From NCBI GenBank assembly GCA_963585895.1, contig OY757904.1, positions 3,520,078-3,584,077 on the forward strand: a DNA stretch of 64,000 nucleotides, written 5' to 3'. The stretch comes from Sepioteuthis lessoniana. Its lineage: Eukaryota; Mollusca; Cephalopoda; Myopsida; Loliginidae. The position numbers and the translations under genes were made by a program. This document shows positions 32,511 to 43,029 of the stretch, in pieces (position 1 is the first letter of the stretch; each line of letters opens with the position of its first letter). The notes under the pieces were generated by a model that saw only the letters and a list, made by a program, of their open reading frames with translations, had not been told where the DNA came from and did no database searches.

Positions 32511-33944
32511 GTCAATATTTAAATCTTATTTTCCTCATTCTTTAAATATTGGAAATAGTAATGACCACATCTCCAAGTATAAATGGTTGTTATTTATTTT
32601 TAGAATAATTGCAATAAAGAAGACGATAATGATGTATATAATTGTTCCAAAATTGTTTCCATTTAAAGGAAACAGCAAATAATTAACACGTTTCAAGACG
32701 GATCTTAATTACTATTTAATTAAACAAGAACTTTGGCCTCAAATGAATCTTGATAAATTTTATTTTATCAAATTTCAAATTTTATTTTATAAAATATCAA
32801 ATATTTTTGTGTCACATATGCAGTGATTAAAACTCATTCTCAACATTTTATCAGACAGCAAATTTTTATATAATTTTGCTTAGTATCTTTTGTCTTTGAG
32901 TTTTCACCGTAGAAGTTACTGGAGATGAAATGACATTACCTTATCAGTCTCCCTACCATTCTTGGTAATTCTAGTCATGGGCAGTTTATTGTGGCTATAC
33001 CAGACCCGGGAGTTATTTATTATCTGCGCTACCGCCACAGATGTAAGCAGGTACTATTAAAAGTAGGGGGACACTTAAGTGGGTCAGAAAAATAAGATAA
33101 TTAATAAAATAAAATAATGATCAAATAAAAACCTAAATTCGCGTTAAATCAGCTATGTTTTTTATTTTTTATTTTCATTTTTGTTTAAACTGCCACGTTG
33201 GTTTATGACATATTCGTAAGTTTAAACCCTGACTAATTTGGTGGCATTCATTTATCATGATTTTTAACTACGTTCCGAGTATGCTATATGATCCCTATCT
33301 GTTATTGGTGAGCAATTTCAACCGAAAAAGTTCTAATCACGGGACATAAAAAGACCGTTCTTTCCTGCCACAACCAATTCTAAGTACCACATTCTTTTTC
33401 ACTATTTCTCCCCTCGAAATAACTTATGCAAAACTGATACTTAATATTCAAAAGAAAAAAGGATACAACTTAAGAAATATAACAGATAAATTTAAAGTCT
33501 TAAAAAATTTATTAACCATTGATATTTTTCAGTATTTCGACAAAATTAAAGTTGACTGTGGAGTATCGCTTTTTCTTTAAAAATCTTCCTTTTATGCTTG
33601 CTATTCTTCTTGTCTTCTCAACAGTTTTTCTTTTGAAGACCTCCCCCCCAAAAAAAACAACAACAACAAAAAAAAAAACGAGTCTCAGTCACATGACCTA
33701 GAAAAACCCTTCTGTCATTGATTACCATTACTAAGCCCCCTTTTTTTCCCTCCTACTTTTCCCTTTCTCCAAATAACTTTTTCAAAACTAATACTTAAGA
33801 TTCAAAGGAAAAAGAATTATACAACTTTCTAGGATAATATATAGCATAAAACTGTCGTTAACATTATTGACTAACCGGTAATATTTTTCAGTATTTCGGT
33901 AAAATTAAAGTTTTTATAATATTATTTACTCCTTAAGAGTTTTT
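31586..33944. other. AT-rich intergenic sequence
   Basis: Apart from a short ATCT microsatellite and A/T runs I recognise nothing over 2.3 kb. The similarity between 33390-33560 and 33750-33920 ('cagtatttcgNNaaaattaa', 'aataactt.t.caaaact.a') shows a diverged local duplication of roughly 160-170 bp at a distance of about 370 bp. Confidence 0.5.
32471..32510. repeat. (ATCT)n microsatellite
   Basis: About ten uninterrupted tetranucleotide units, with a shorter run of the same motif at 32443-32461. Confidence 0.95.
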
Positions 33945-34159
33945 TTGTATTAGCTGATGGTTTTTCACTGGAGTTTGAGTGACAGCAAGTCTCCTCAAGC
34001 CTCCAGGACTCGTCTCAGGACTCGTCCTCAGCAATGCCGTCGTTTGGATAGTCTCTACCCGTCCGCCTACTTCCAAGTCCTGCAGGCCCTTTAATAATCC
34101 TTTAGTTACTGTGCCTAACGCACCAATCACAATTGGCATAATCTTCACACCAGGATCAG
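33945..34159 (-). pseudogene. Extra copy of the RLE LINE C-terminal end (copy D)
   Basis: About 210 bp repeating the terminal coding part that begins again at 34160: 'ggtttttcactggagtttga', 'gtctcctcaagcctccagga', and the 'caccaatcacaattggcat' block also seen at 34325. It lies head-to-tail with copy E. Confidence 0.85.
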
Positions 34160-35650
34160 CTGATGTCTTCAACTGAAGTTTTAGCGAAAGCAAATCTCCT
34201 CAAGTCTCCAGGACTCTTCCTAGTATTCTGGCCGATCTTAATAATGCTGTTGTTTGGATGATCTCCACTAGTGTTCTTCTTTCCAGTCGCTTTACTAATC
34301 TTTTTATGACTGTACTGAACGCACCGATTACAATTGGCATCACCGTTACTTTCATGTTCCACAGTTTTTTCAGTTTCCAAGCAAGGTCCAGGCACATATC
34401 TCTTTCTTTGTCTTCCTTCAATTTTACTCTGTGGTCTCCCTGGACTACAAAGTTCACTATTCGGCAAGTTTTTTGTCACCTATCAATAGGTCTGGTCGTC
34501 TGGCCAAGATTAGGGGATCCGTTTGTTTATCAAAATCCCCGAGAATTTTATGCGTCTCGTTATCCAAGATGGATTCCGGGTTGTGCATATACCACTTGTT
34601 TCCATGTCTAGTCATATACCCCTTTTGCACTAGTTTGCAACATTCACTAACTTCCCAGGTGTTTATCCCTTTGATGAGATTTCTACCGTCGATTTTAGTT
34701 TCGGGCAGTTTTCTCGTTCGTCTGTGGTACTCTTTCATCACCGTTTGATGATATCCAATTCCAATATATTCAAGTACTTGTAATTTTCCTTTTTTTCCAA
34801 GCGTTCTTATTCTTTCTTGATTTGGTAGTTCTACTTCTTTCGTTATTTGTATTTTTCCACCCTTTTTTATTAGCTTGGCACCTTTTTCTATGCCAAATTT
34901 CATTCTTAGATCTTGGCTGTATATTCTTATTGTTTATATCGGAGTCAGCAATTCTTTTTCATTTTTTGCAAAGTATTTGATATCGTCCATGTACTTAAGA
35001 CAATAAATTTTTCTTGTGATTTTGTAAATTTTGTACCCATCCCGATGCACTTCCTGTTTCTATAAGTGAGTGGCATCGTCGCTATTACAAATAGTAATGG
35101 CGAAAGCGCATCTCTTTGGAAGATGCTTCCGGGGATTTTCACCTTCTCCTAGATTTTTCTTTTTGCTGTCAATTCCACCTTCCAGTTTTTCATGGTTGCC
35201 CAGATTAATCGTATTGGATGTTTTGTATATTTTTCGACATTCTACTTTCCAGGATCGCGATACAATAACATAGGACTTTTTGTAGTCAATTCATTCAATG
35301 GTTACATTTTCCTCCCCATTTTGCTCTCTTTGAGGAAGTGCTGATCAATATACAGTAAGTTACCTTTTTCTCTTATTCTTCTGTAGTATATTTCTTGGAG
35401 AATACTTTCAACGGCTTACTAGCGAGAAACAAATCTTCTCTTTAATCTGTGCGGTTAGGATTTTCCAAATCATATGTAAACAACTTATTGTTCTTTAACG
35501 TTTGAATATGGTAGCCTTTCGGGGATATTTCTTCAAAAGGTAGTTTTCCCCTTCGTCATTCATTCGGGTATTCTTGCTTTTTCTTGGCATCTAATTAGTC
35601 AAAAATTACTATTTTACTATTTTCCATTTTTCCAACCAGTAAAAACGGGA
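34160..35650 (-). pseudogene. RLE-type LINE, RT to C-terminus (copy E)
   Basis: On the minus strand the order is as follows. RT fragments lie near 35560-35350. An open block at 34945-35142 has 'DALSPLLFVIATMPL'. An open block of 148 codons (34457-34903) has 'MKFGIEKGAKLI', 'ELPNQERIRTLGKKGKLQVL' and 'LIKGINTWEV', then the family's post-knuckle stretch 'KWYMHNPESILDNETHKIL', then 'RRPDLLIGDKK'. The R-PD pair followed about a dozen residues later by an acidic residue is the restriction-like endonuclease signature of R2/R4-type LINEs. The last part, 'LWNMKVTVMPIVIGAF', is open at 34200-34457. Frameshifts separate the blocks. Confidence 0.88.
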
Positions 35651-35756
35651 AGTTTTCACTGAAGTATTTTGTTCTTAGTTTTCTTTTTATTATCCTAGCC
35701 AATGTGGGGTGAGTATGTAATTTGGTTATTTCAGTAGATTGCTCTCTAAATTATTC

Positions 35757-36535
35757 CCACCACAAATACAACACAAAACTTTACAATCGCGCAAAAGAAA
35801 TGGAATAGAACACAACGAACATTAAACAACAAACAATTTAATAAGCATATAACAGAATATGAAAACAAATAAAATACATGATGTGTAAATGGCCTTTTGG
35901 AAAATAAAGTTTGACAAGAAGAGAATAAATTTGTTTAAAGATGTGTGTATGTTCATGTTAACGAAGTCCGTAAATAAGTCGTTCTTACTTACATTAAGTT
36001 TATAGCGGGTTTATGACTGTGGCAACAGCGTGTCGCGTTGATGAATGAAAGTTTGTCGGGTTTTTCTTTTGAATATAATTCTCGGCCATTTGAAGAGAGT
36101 TCATGAACTTTAGTTGAGGAAGGAAAGGAATTTGTCGGAATGTATCGGCTACTGCTTTACTGGCTTTATGGCTTGTCTTCATCTGTGTCTTCGATTGTGT
36201 GTAAGCTTGTGTCTTGTGTGTATGGCTCCCTAACTGTGTGTTATTTATATCCTACAGGTGGATCAAAGAATCGTCCTAAAATTTTGGCGCGTAGACATTT
36301 ATTGACCAATCAGATTTGTATTTTACTATTTTATTTTCGAGCCTAAATATTTTCTGTTAGTTCACATCCGATCCTAATTTTCAGAATGTTCTATTCTATG
36401 TTTTTAGCTGATTGGTTGAAAAATATAAAAATGTAATTTAAATGCTAATGCGGTTTTGATCCTAAATTTCTAGAATGTTCTTAAGTATGTTTTTATTGCT
36501 TATTTTAAAACTAGAAAACATGCGTATCCTATATA
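35757..36535 (-). repeat. 3' LTR of the CsRn1-like element
   Basis: Aligns with the solo LTR at 9488-10392 along most of its length and lies directly after the polypurine tract. On the minus strand it starts TATATAGGATACGC, lacking the TGT seen at the start of the solo copy. Confidence 0.8.
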
Positions 36536-37021
36536 CCCCCACCCCGCAGATTGATAAATATTGAAAATATTTGTAATATAAGTCTTAAAATGTTTCGGCC
36601 AATGTACATTTCTTCGAGATTTTGTGGTGATGTTTGCAGGTGTATTTGTCGGTGTGGAGGTTGGTTTGGATAATGTGGTTTTTGTAGGTGTAGATTGTTC
36701 GGTCATACTTTCCGTTATTGGTAAGTCCAAGTACGCCGGTTTTAGTTTGTCTATGGAGACAGTATCAAATTTGCCTTTTATGGTAAGCTTAAAATATTTG
36801 GGGTGTCGTTCAGCTACCTGGAAAGGTCCGGAGTAAGTAGGACATAAGGGTTTTTTGACTGCATCATTTCGAATAAAAACGTATTTGCAGTTGTGAAGGT
36901 CTTTTGGTGTGTAAAGTTCTTTTGTTTGTGTTCTTGTGGGTGTGTAAACTAAATCGTTCATTTTCAGTTTACAATTTTTGACAAATGTTGCAGTAGGTTG
37001 TAAGGAAATGTTTTTTTTCAC
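36500..37021 (-). pseudogene. Integrase C-terminal part (GPF module) of the CsRn1-like pol
   Basis: A 173-codon frame with 'LYTPKDLHNCKYVFIRNDAV' and a GPF triplet at codons 65-67, followed by 'KYFKLTIKGKFDTVSIDKLK'. It is the C-terminal, DNA-binding and targeting part of a Ty3/gypsy integrase. A Thr/Pro-rich stretch and 'VHWPKHFKTY' close it. The frame runs through the polypurine tract into the first bases of the LTR. It is separated from the catalytic core (36969-37613) by a frameshift around 36990-37020. Confidence 0.85.
36536..36547 (-). other. Polypurine tract
   Basis: Minus-strand GCGGGGTGGGGG abuts the 3' LTR start. Confidence 0.85.
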
Positions 37022-37690
37022 AAAATTGACCTGGCAGTGTTAAGGATGTTCCAAAAACCATTTCGGAAGCTGTACATCCCAGATCTTCCTTGATAACATT
37101 CCTTATTGATAATAAAACAAGAGGCAAATTATCAAACCATGTTTTGGAGTTGTTGTTAGCTGTTAAAGCTGTTTTAAGTTGTCTATGGAATCTTTCAATT
37201 AATCCATTTGCGCAGGGATGATATGCTGCTGTTTTTATATGTTTGACTCCCAATAACTTTGTAAACTCATCGAAAAGCGTTGATTGAAATTGGGAGCCTC
37301 TATCTGTTGTTATTACTGAAGGACAACCAAAAACTGCGATCCATTCTCGTAATATGGTTTTAGAGATAGTCTCTGCTGATATATCTCTAAGTGGGACGGC
37401 AACAGGCCATCTTGTAAATCTGTCAATGATGGTGAGTATATATTGACAGTCATTTGCTATTGGCAATGGTCCGACAATATCAATGTGTAGGTTTGTGAAC
37501 CTACCATCTGGTTTTTTGAATTGTCCTGGAGGAGACTTTGTGTGTCTGTTTGTTTTGCTCTTCTGACAACTCAAGCAGGTTTGAGTCCAGTTTTTTTTTA
37601 TGTCAGTGTGCATATTGGGCCAAACAAAACGGTTGCTAATTAATTTTATGGTTGCTCGGCGTCCAGGGTGTGAAAGGTTGTGGAAATGTG
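36969..37690 (-). pseudogene. Integrase zinc-binding and catalytic core of the CsRn1-like pol
   Basis: The open frame 36969-37613 carries the second half of the HHCC finger (C-x2-C at codons 13-16). All three catalytic residues are present: D45 in 'LHIDIVGPL', D104 in 'ITTDRGSQF' and E140 in 'NGLIERF', with D104 and E140 separated by 35 residues. The first half of the finger ('[12 protein letters not shown]') lies in the same frame up to about 37690. It is cut off from the RNase H frame by a single frameshift in a T-run. The core itself looks undamaged. In the intact element it would join cDNA ends to host DNA. Confidence 0.9.
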
Positions 37691-39300
37691 TAAAAACCCT
37701 TTTCTAAGTGATGGCGGTATATAAGGTCTTGAGTGACCTGTTTTATCATCGCAAAGTATTGTTGTTGTTCCAAATGGAACAGGATGTTCCTTCAGCTGTA
37801 GGGAAGTGTCATTTAGTTTGTCTAATGTGGCATCTTTTCGTTGCTCATCTGCAATGAGCTCGAAGGTGAGATCTACCGAATCAATAGACTGTATTGTGGA
37901 GCGTGAGAGTGTGTCTGCCACAATATTGTCTGAGCCTTTTATGTATTGGATATCCGAGGTAAATTGCGAGATATAGTCCAGTTGTCGAGTATCTCTGGGC
38001 GTATATTTCTTGGTATTTACATGTAAGGCGTAAGTGAGTGGTTTGTGATCAGTGAAAACGGTGAAATCTCGTCCTTCGAGTAAGTGACGAAAGTGCCTTA
38101 TTGACAAGTAAATTGCCAGTAACTCCCTTGAGAAGGTGCGGTATTTTCGCTGTGCCATGTTCAATTTCACTGAGAAAAAGGATATTGGTTTTTCCAAGCC
38201 ATTTTGTTTTTGTTGTAAGACTGCTCCAATTGAGTCTCCTGAAGCGTCTGTTGTTAGAGAAAGTGTACTAGTGTTCTCATTAGAGATGTAGGAGAGCTTG
38301 GTAAAATCTGCTAATGCTTTTTTAGCATTGTGAAAAGCAGTTAAAGCTTCTCCTTCAATTTGAATTTTTGCGTTTTTATTTTTTTGTTGTTGCAACATGT
38401 TTGTGAGTGGGGTTAATATTCTGGAACAACCTGGAATAAATCTACGGTAGTAATTTACCAAACCGAGAAAACTCTGAAGTTGTCGCAGTAATGTTGGTTG
38501 TGGGAAATTTTCTATAGCTGTCACTTTTTCTGGGACAGGTGTGATTCCCTGTTCATCTATCATATGGCCTAAGAAGTTTAATTTCGAGACAGCAAACTCA
38601 CATTTGCTTAAATTGATTTTCAAGCCGAAATGTGTTAGTCTCTCGAAAACTTGTAACAAGTGGTCTTGATGTTCCTTGATGTCACAGCTAGCAATTAGGA
38701 CATCGTCGATAGAGGCAAAAGCAAACGGTAACCCTCTCAATACTTCGTCAATGAGTCTCTGGAAAGTTTGAGCGGCATTACGTAATCCAAATGGCATTCT
38801 GGTGAATTCGAAAAGTCCAAAAGGAGTTGTAATAGCTGTTTTTTTAATATCTTCCTCTGCTACTGGAATTTGGTTGTAAGCCTTAACCAAATCCAGTTTT
38901 GTGAAGATTTTGGTTCTTTGCAGGCCCATGGCGAAATCGTGTAGATGTGGGATTGGATACCTATCAGGAACTGTTTTTGCGTTGAGGTTCCTGAAATCCC
39001 CACAAGGTCGCCATGCGCCTGTTTCTGGCTTTTGAACCATATGTAGGGGTGAGGAGTATGGACTACTAGAAGGGCGTATGATTCCTAATTGTAACATGTG
39101 CTGAAATTCGTCTTTTGCTGCTTTATATTTCTCTGGATGTAGTCTGCGTGGTGATGCATGTGTGGGTGCTCCAGAGGTTGTGATATAATGTTTAGCTGTA
39201 TGACGAACTTCATCAGAATGTTTAAAGGGTGTAGTAGCGAGAGTTGGAAATTTAGTGATGAACTCTTGTAATCCATTCGCATCTGGTATTGCCGCACAAA
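37646..39300 (-). pseudogene. Reverse transcriptase and RNase H of the CsRn1-like pol
   Basis: 483 codons from the first ATG (39097). The same frame continues upstream without stop to about 39300 and carries typical pre-RT linker ('[20 protein letters not shown]'), so the true frame is longer. RT motifs, numbered from that ATG, are '[15 protein letters not shown]' with the first Asp at 69, '[20 protein letters not shown]' at 91-110, and 'SIDDVLIAS' with the Asp pair at 131-132. RNase H has 'LTTDAS' (281-286), 'SRELLAI' and '[11 protein letters not shown]' (349-358). No internal stop. The frame ends at a frameshift before integrase. These domains would make the element's cDNA in virus-like particles. 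Confidence 0.92.
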
Positions 39301-39331
39301 TTCCAGTTGACCGGTAGATTGAGGTGATTCC

Positions 39332-39720
39332 CTAAGCCGTCAGTTTGGTGTTGCAATCTACGAGAGATCGCGTAGCCATGTTCACAGGAACGTTAAAATG
39401 GGACAAAAAATCAGCTCCAAGAATCGGTGTTTTGACTTGGGCGATGGTGAAAATCCACGGAAAAGATCGACGTAAACCCAAATTGAGCCTTAGCGCTATC
39501 TCTCCGTATGTTTCAATTCTTGATCCATTTGCCGCTTGCAGTGTGAATGAAGATGGTGGTTTTTCCTGGGATCCGGTGGAATAACGCTTATTTGTGCGCC
39601 GGTGTCGACTAAAAATAGATATCCGGTATTTTTGTCCCGGATGTAAAATAGACGACTTCCTTGTTTTCAACCAGCAGTTAATGTCGTCTTTACTTGCTGC
39701 CGGTGTAACCGTTTCCCTGA
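39332..39720 (-). pseudogene. Aspartic protease of the CsRn1-like element, frameshifted
   Basis: The active-site block 'LVDTGAQISVIP' is intact, with the DTGA codons at 39595-39606, but lies in one frame. The downstream half, with 'FTIAQVKTPILGADFLSHF', a typical ILGxDFL flap/C-terminal block, is in the frame of 39332-39670. A frameshift near 39560 separates them. The protease would mature Gag-Pol. Stop codons close the frame before RT, so a further lesion or a programmed shift lies near 39310-39330. Confidence 0.8.
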
Positions 39721-39749
39721 TTCGGTGTTGATGTAGGTGTGGTCGAATG

Positions 39750-40580
39750 GAAGTTGCATGGTTTTATGCACTTCCTTGCCTCACATCCAAATTTGAAATG
39801 ATACCAACAGGTATCAAAGGTGCGTCGCCTTCTGGGAGGTGAGTTCGACCTATTTCATCTTCTGTTCTGTGGGAAGGTTCTGTCAGGACGGGAATGTTGG
39901 GATGCTTTGAGCTTCACCAAATTTTGAACTTGCAGGGATAAATTTTCCATGCCCTGTAGCAGCTCAGTTAACATGTCTAACGTAGTTGTTTGTGATGTTG
40001 TGTTTGTTGGCGTTGGTGTATTCCTTGGTGTTGTGTCATTTGTTGAGTTGTATGATGTGGCGTAAACGTTCTGGTTTTGGTTATTTTCGTGTATTTTATC
40101 AGCTATTTCCGATACTCTCTCCAAGTCTAAATCTTCAGGGAGTGATGCGAGTATTTGTGTTGTATGAGTGTGGAGTTTGTCCATCCATAGTTTTTTTAAC
40201 ACTGACATGGTGTTGCCTCCTAACAGAGATTTTATTTTCCTCAAGAGTTGTGAGGGTGTCATATGTCCAAGGGTCAAATTGTAAAATAGATCATGTAACT
40301 TTTTCCCATCAGATGTACCCATACGTCTTATAATGGCGTTCTTTAGCGTATCATATGGTTTGTCTTCAGGCATATGGTCTAGCAAATCGACCACTTCTGC
40401 CGCCACGTCGGTGGGGAGTTTTTCCACGACGTATGCATACTTTGAGGTTTGCGATGTAATTTTTTTAGCGCTAAAAAGTGCATTTAGCTGCGAAAACCAT
40501 ACTGGTATGTTAGTTGGGTTGTAGCTGGAAATGCTGGCTGATATTGTTGCTGTTGTGGGTTCAATGTCGCTGTTTTCCAT
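39750..40580 (-). pseudogene. Gag of the CsRn1-like element with CHCC knuckle behind a UGA
   Basis: 241 codons are open from ATG 40580, with a capsid-like region 'PVWFSQLNALFSAKKITSQT', 'YAYVVEKLPTDVAAEV' and 'SLPEDLDLERVSEIADKI', ending at UGA near 39855. Past that stop the same frame continues 'SNSPPRRRRTFDTCWYHFKF' and then 'GCEARKCIKPC' (39756-39809). This is the Cys-His-Cys-Cys arrangement that replaces the usual CCHC knuckle in CsRn1-group gags. The UGA therefore truncates gag before its nucleic-acid-binding part. Gag forms the particle that packages element RNA. Confidence 0.87.
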
Positions 40581-41280
40581 CTTTACGCGTTGTAATAATT
40601 TTTTGTGCTGTTTTTTTTTTTTTTTTTAATGAGAGCTGTTTTTGTTTCTGTGTTTTTATGTGTGGTTGCGTGCTTTCACCCGTCGGAAGGTCAGCAATTT
40701 GTACTGTGATGAAGTAGTTATTGTTTAGCGAGGGGGAACAATTTTGTAGCCGGAGTTTTTGTTGTTGGTAGCGAGGAATGATGGTAACGTATGTGTGTTT
40801 ACGTTGAAGTGTTTCCTCGCTTAGCGTTGTTAGTCCCCTGGCTAGGTTGTGAGAAATAAAAGGTGGATGATGAAGATGATGGCGAAGGTCGAAAGGTGTT
40901 TTTGGTGCTGCAAGTCTCGTGGAGTTTAGGCTTGTTAGTGTTGGAGACGAAATGGCGTAGCGAGATGTTGAGATGGCAGCGTGTGTTGCTGGACGTGTGA
41001 GGGATTGTGTTTTTTGCATTTTTGACGAAAGATGTTGCAGTTATAGGAATTGAACTTTGGATGTCACCGTGAGTTTCGTGTCTGTTATCTGGGGGAGAGT
41101 ATGCGTTATCTCCATTAATGTGGACCAGAGGTGAAATGGGAGCTTGTGTGTCGAGAGCGGAGTTACGCTCAGATCGTCATAGCCAATTTTGGGGTGACAC
41201 AAAGTTGGGCCTGTGCGAGGCATGTTGTGTTCATCTAATTTATATTCAACTGGGATTCCTTGTAAGAAATTCATAAGTTA
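40581..41280 (-). other. Leader side of the CsRn1-like element, no LTR recognised
   Basis: Two chance-like minus-strand open frames (40561-41019 and 41041-41274) without recognisable domains. The T-run at 40611-40627 sits just before gag. None of this resembles the 3' LTR. A 'ggtgacatcc' motif (minus strand, about 41068) is weakly like a tRNA-Trp primer site but too short to call. Confidence 0.45.
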
Positions 41281-41389
41281 GATGGTTCCCTCGTGAGTGT
41301 CCATGTTGCTGCTGCCACAGTGAGATGTCCACACTGGGCGGCTTGTCTAGCTAAAAAGCATTGCTAATTAAGAACGGGTAGGGGGACGT

Positions 41390-42020
41390 CTGCTCTGGTC
41401 GCCGTCTCAAGCCAAAGAGCGTGGGTTTGGCCGCTCACCCGTTTTGCAAGCCGGAAATGAAGGTCCGGGCTGAATAGGATAAGCCATCCTGATTGGGTGA
41501 AATTAAGTGTTGAAATAAATTGAGCGCCAAACCAAAATACGAGATTTTCCTCTTCTCTACACCAATCTCAAAATTGCTGTGGTCTCGAGGGTCCCAGTCA
41601 ATCCACAGATCTTCACTTCTTCTAGTCTTTTTATCAGATTTTTCGGGGTTGTTCCAAGGTTTACAGTTATTAGTGACACTACTGTTACCATCGTATTCCA
41701 TAGTTATTCCGATTCTAAGGTGAAATTTTAAACTTTAAATTTCAATCTGTGGTCTGTTTGAAAAGCAAAGGTCACTGGCTGACCATATATTTTCTTCTTG
41801 TTTACTCTAACTTAGTTTGACCTTCAGGTCAAGAGTGGCTAATCAGTTTTTAGATTAAAATCCCAAAGGATTTTGTGTATCTAATTTTCCAGGATAATTT
41901 CTGTTTTGTGAATAAAAAATTCACTTCCTTGGTGTCATTTAAAATTTATTCCTGGTTATTAAAACCATCATCAAATGTATAAGCAAACTTTTTATTTGGA
42001 TGTTCTTATATTGCTTCCGG
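41390..42020 (-). pseudogene. RLE-type LINE tail (copy F)
   Basis: On the minus strand a frame around 41570-41700 reads 'WNTMVTVVSLITVNLGTTPK', 'LIKRLEEVKICG' and 'ETTAILRLV', matching the 'LWNMKVTVMPIVIGAF' end of copy E. Upstream parts to about 42020 show fragments only. Stops are frequent. Confidence 0.65.
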
Positions 42021-42049
42021 TGAGAATGGGATTTGAAAAAAAAAAATTC

Positions 42050-42285
42050 TTACTTTTATTTTTTAAATTAAATTAATTCTTTAATTAAGATCATTTTTAA
42101 TATATTTTATCATACTTTAGAAATTTTTTTTTATTATATCTATTATTTTTTTCATTTATACTATGTTTATACGATCCTATAAAAAACAAAAAACCCACCG
42201 TTACGCCTAATTTAAATACTACTGAAAATTAAAAAAACCCTAATTCCGGAAAAAGTAAACAGTGGTACGCGACTTATTTAAATCT
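42050..42285 (-). repeat. Pseudo-LTR-like repeat beside the Penelope-like element, copy 1
   Basis: About 230 bp alignable with 44160-44395: 'aattctttaattaNNat', 'atattttatcatac/attt', 'aatactacNgaaaat' and 'ggaaaagtaaaNagtggta' recur in the same order. It lies on the 3' side of the Penelope-like ORF. Confidence 0.75.
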
Positions 42286-43029
42286 ACAGATAAAATTTGC
42301 ATTTTACTTTCATTGAAACTCTCATGTTTTATCAATATTAAATAATATAATTCTTTTTATCAGGAAATAATAATTAAATGCTGATCTTAATTTACAAAAA
42401 CTAATTCTAATTATTAAAATGATCGTAAAAATTCAAGTTATTTATATTAAGTAGAATTTAATATATCGAATGTTAAGTCAATCATAATGAACAAAGAATT
42501 AATATGTAATTCACTTATCGAATGTTAAGTAATTGTAATAAGTAAAAAATTAATATGTAATAGATATTTTATAAATATAACTAATAATTTATAACATGAA
42601 TAAATTAAATATTCGTTTCTTACTCTTGTGTTTACTTATCGCCCCCCCCCCCCCAAAAAAAAACAACGGTGTAATAAAAAAACGGTGCAGTGTTGGAATA
42701 ATTCCTACTCGTTATTAAGTTTATTAATCTTATTTTTTATTTCTTATTATTTATTTATTTTTGTTTTATTATCTTATAAAAACTTATATTTATACTTTAA
42801 GTTACTTTACTATTAAATTCAATTGTATTCTTTATGAGAAAAATATTGAATTGATTAATTAATTATTTCTTTTTGTAAAAATTATGGATTAATATGTATA
42901 TATATATATATAGAATTAAAAAGATATAAAACCCTTAATCAATGGTAGTTAAATATATTTAATGTTACTTATATATTAATTATACTAAGAATTTTTTCTG
43001 TGTATACATACCGAAATCATTTCTTTTCT
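42286..43029. other. Very AT-rich sequence with a C-run
   Basis: Contains a C-run of about 14 nt (42641-42654) followed by an A-run, an AT dinucleotide run at 42896-42911, and a small duplication ('tcgaatgttaagt' at 42466 and 42518). Probably 3' untranslated Penelope-like sequence in part; this is inference. Confidence 0.45.

Larger units (their letters stand above)
35757..41280 (-). mobile_element. CsRn1-like Ty3/gypsy retrotransposon, lightly damaged, 5' LTR not found
   Basis: Gag, protease, RT, RNase H and integrase lie in the usual Ty3/gypsy order on the minus strand, followed by a polypurine tract and a 3' LTR related to the solo LTR at 9488. The CHCC-type gag knuckle and the style of RT and integrase suggest the CsRn1/Kabuki group (remembered resemblance). 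Lesions I can see are a UGA ending gag, a frameshift in protease, a frameshift between RNase H and integrase, and one near the integrase C-terminus. On the 5' side no LTR copy is recognisable; a LINE tail begins at about 41390. Confidence 0.88.

Noticed and set aside
40561-41019. 152-codon minus-strand frame upstream of gag
   Set aside because: Low-complexity Gln/Lys/Thr-rich composition in a retrotransposon leader. It overlaps the gag start and carries no recognised domain.
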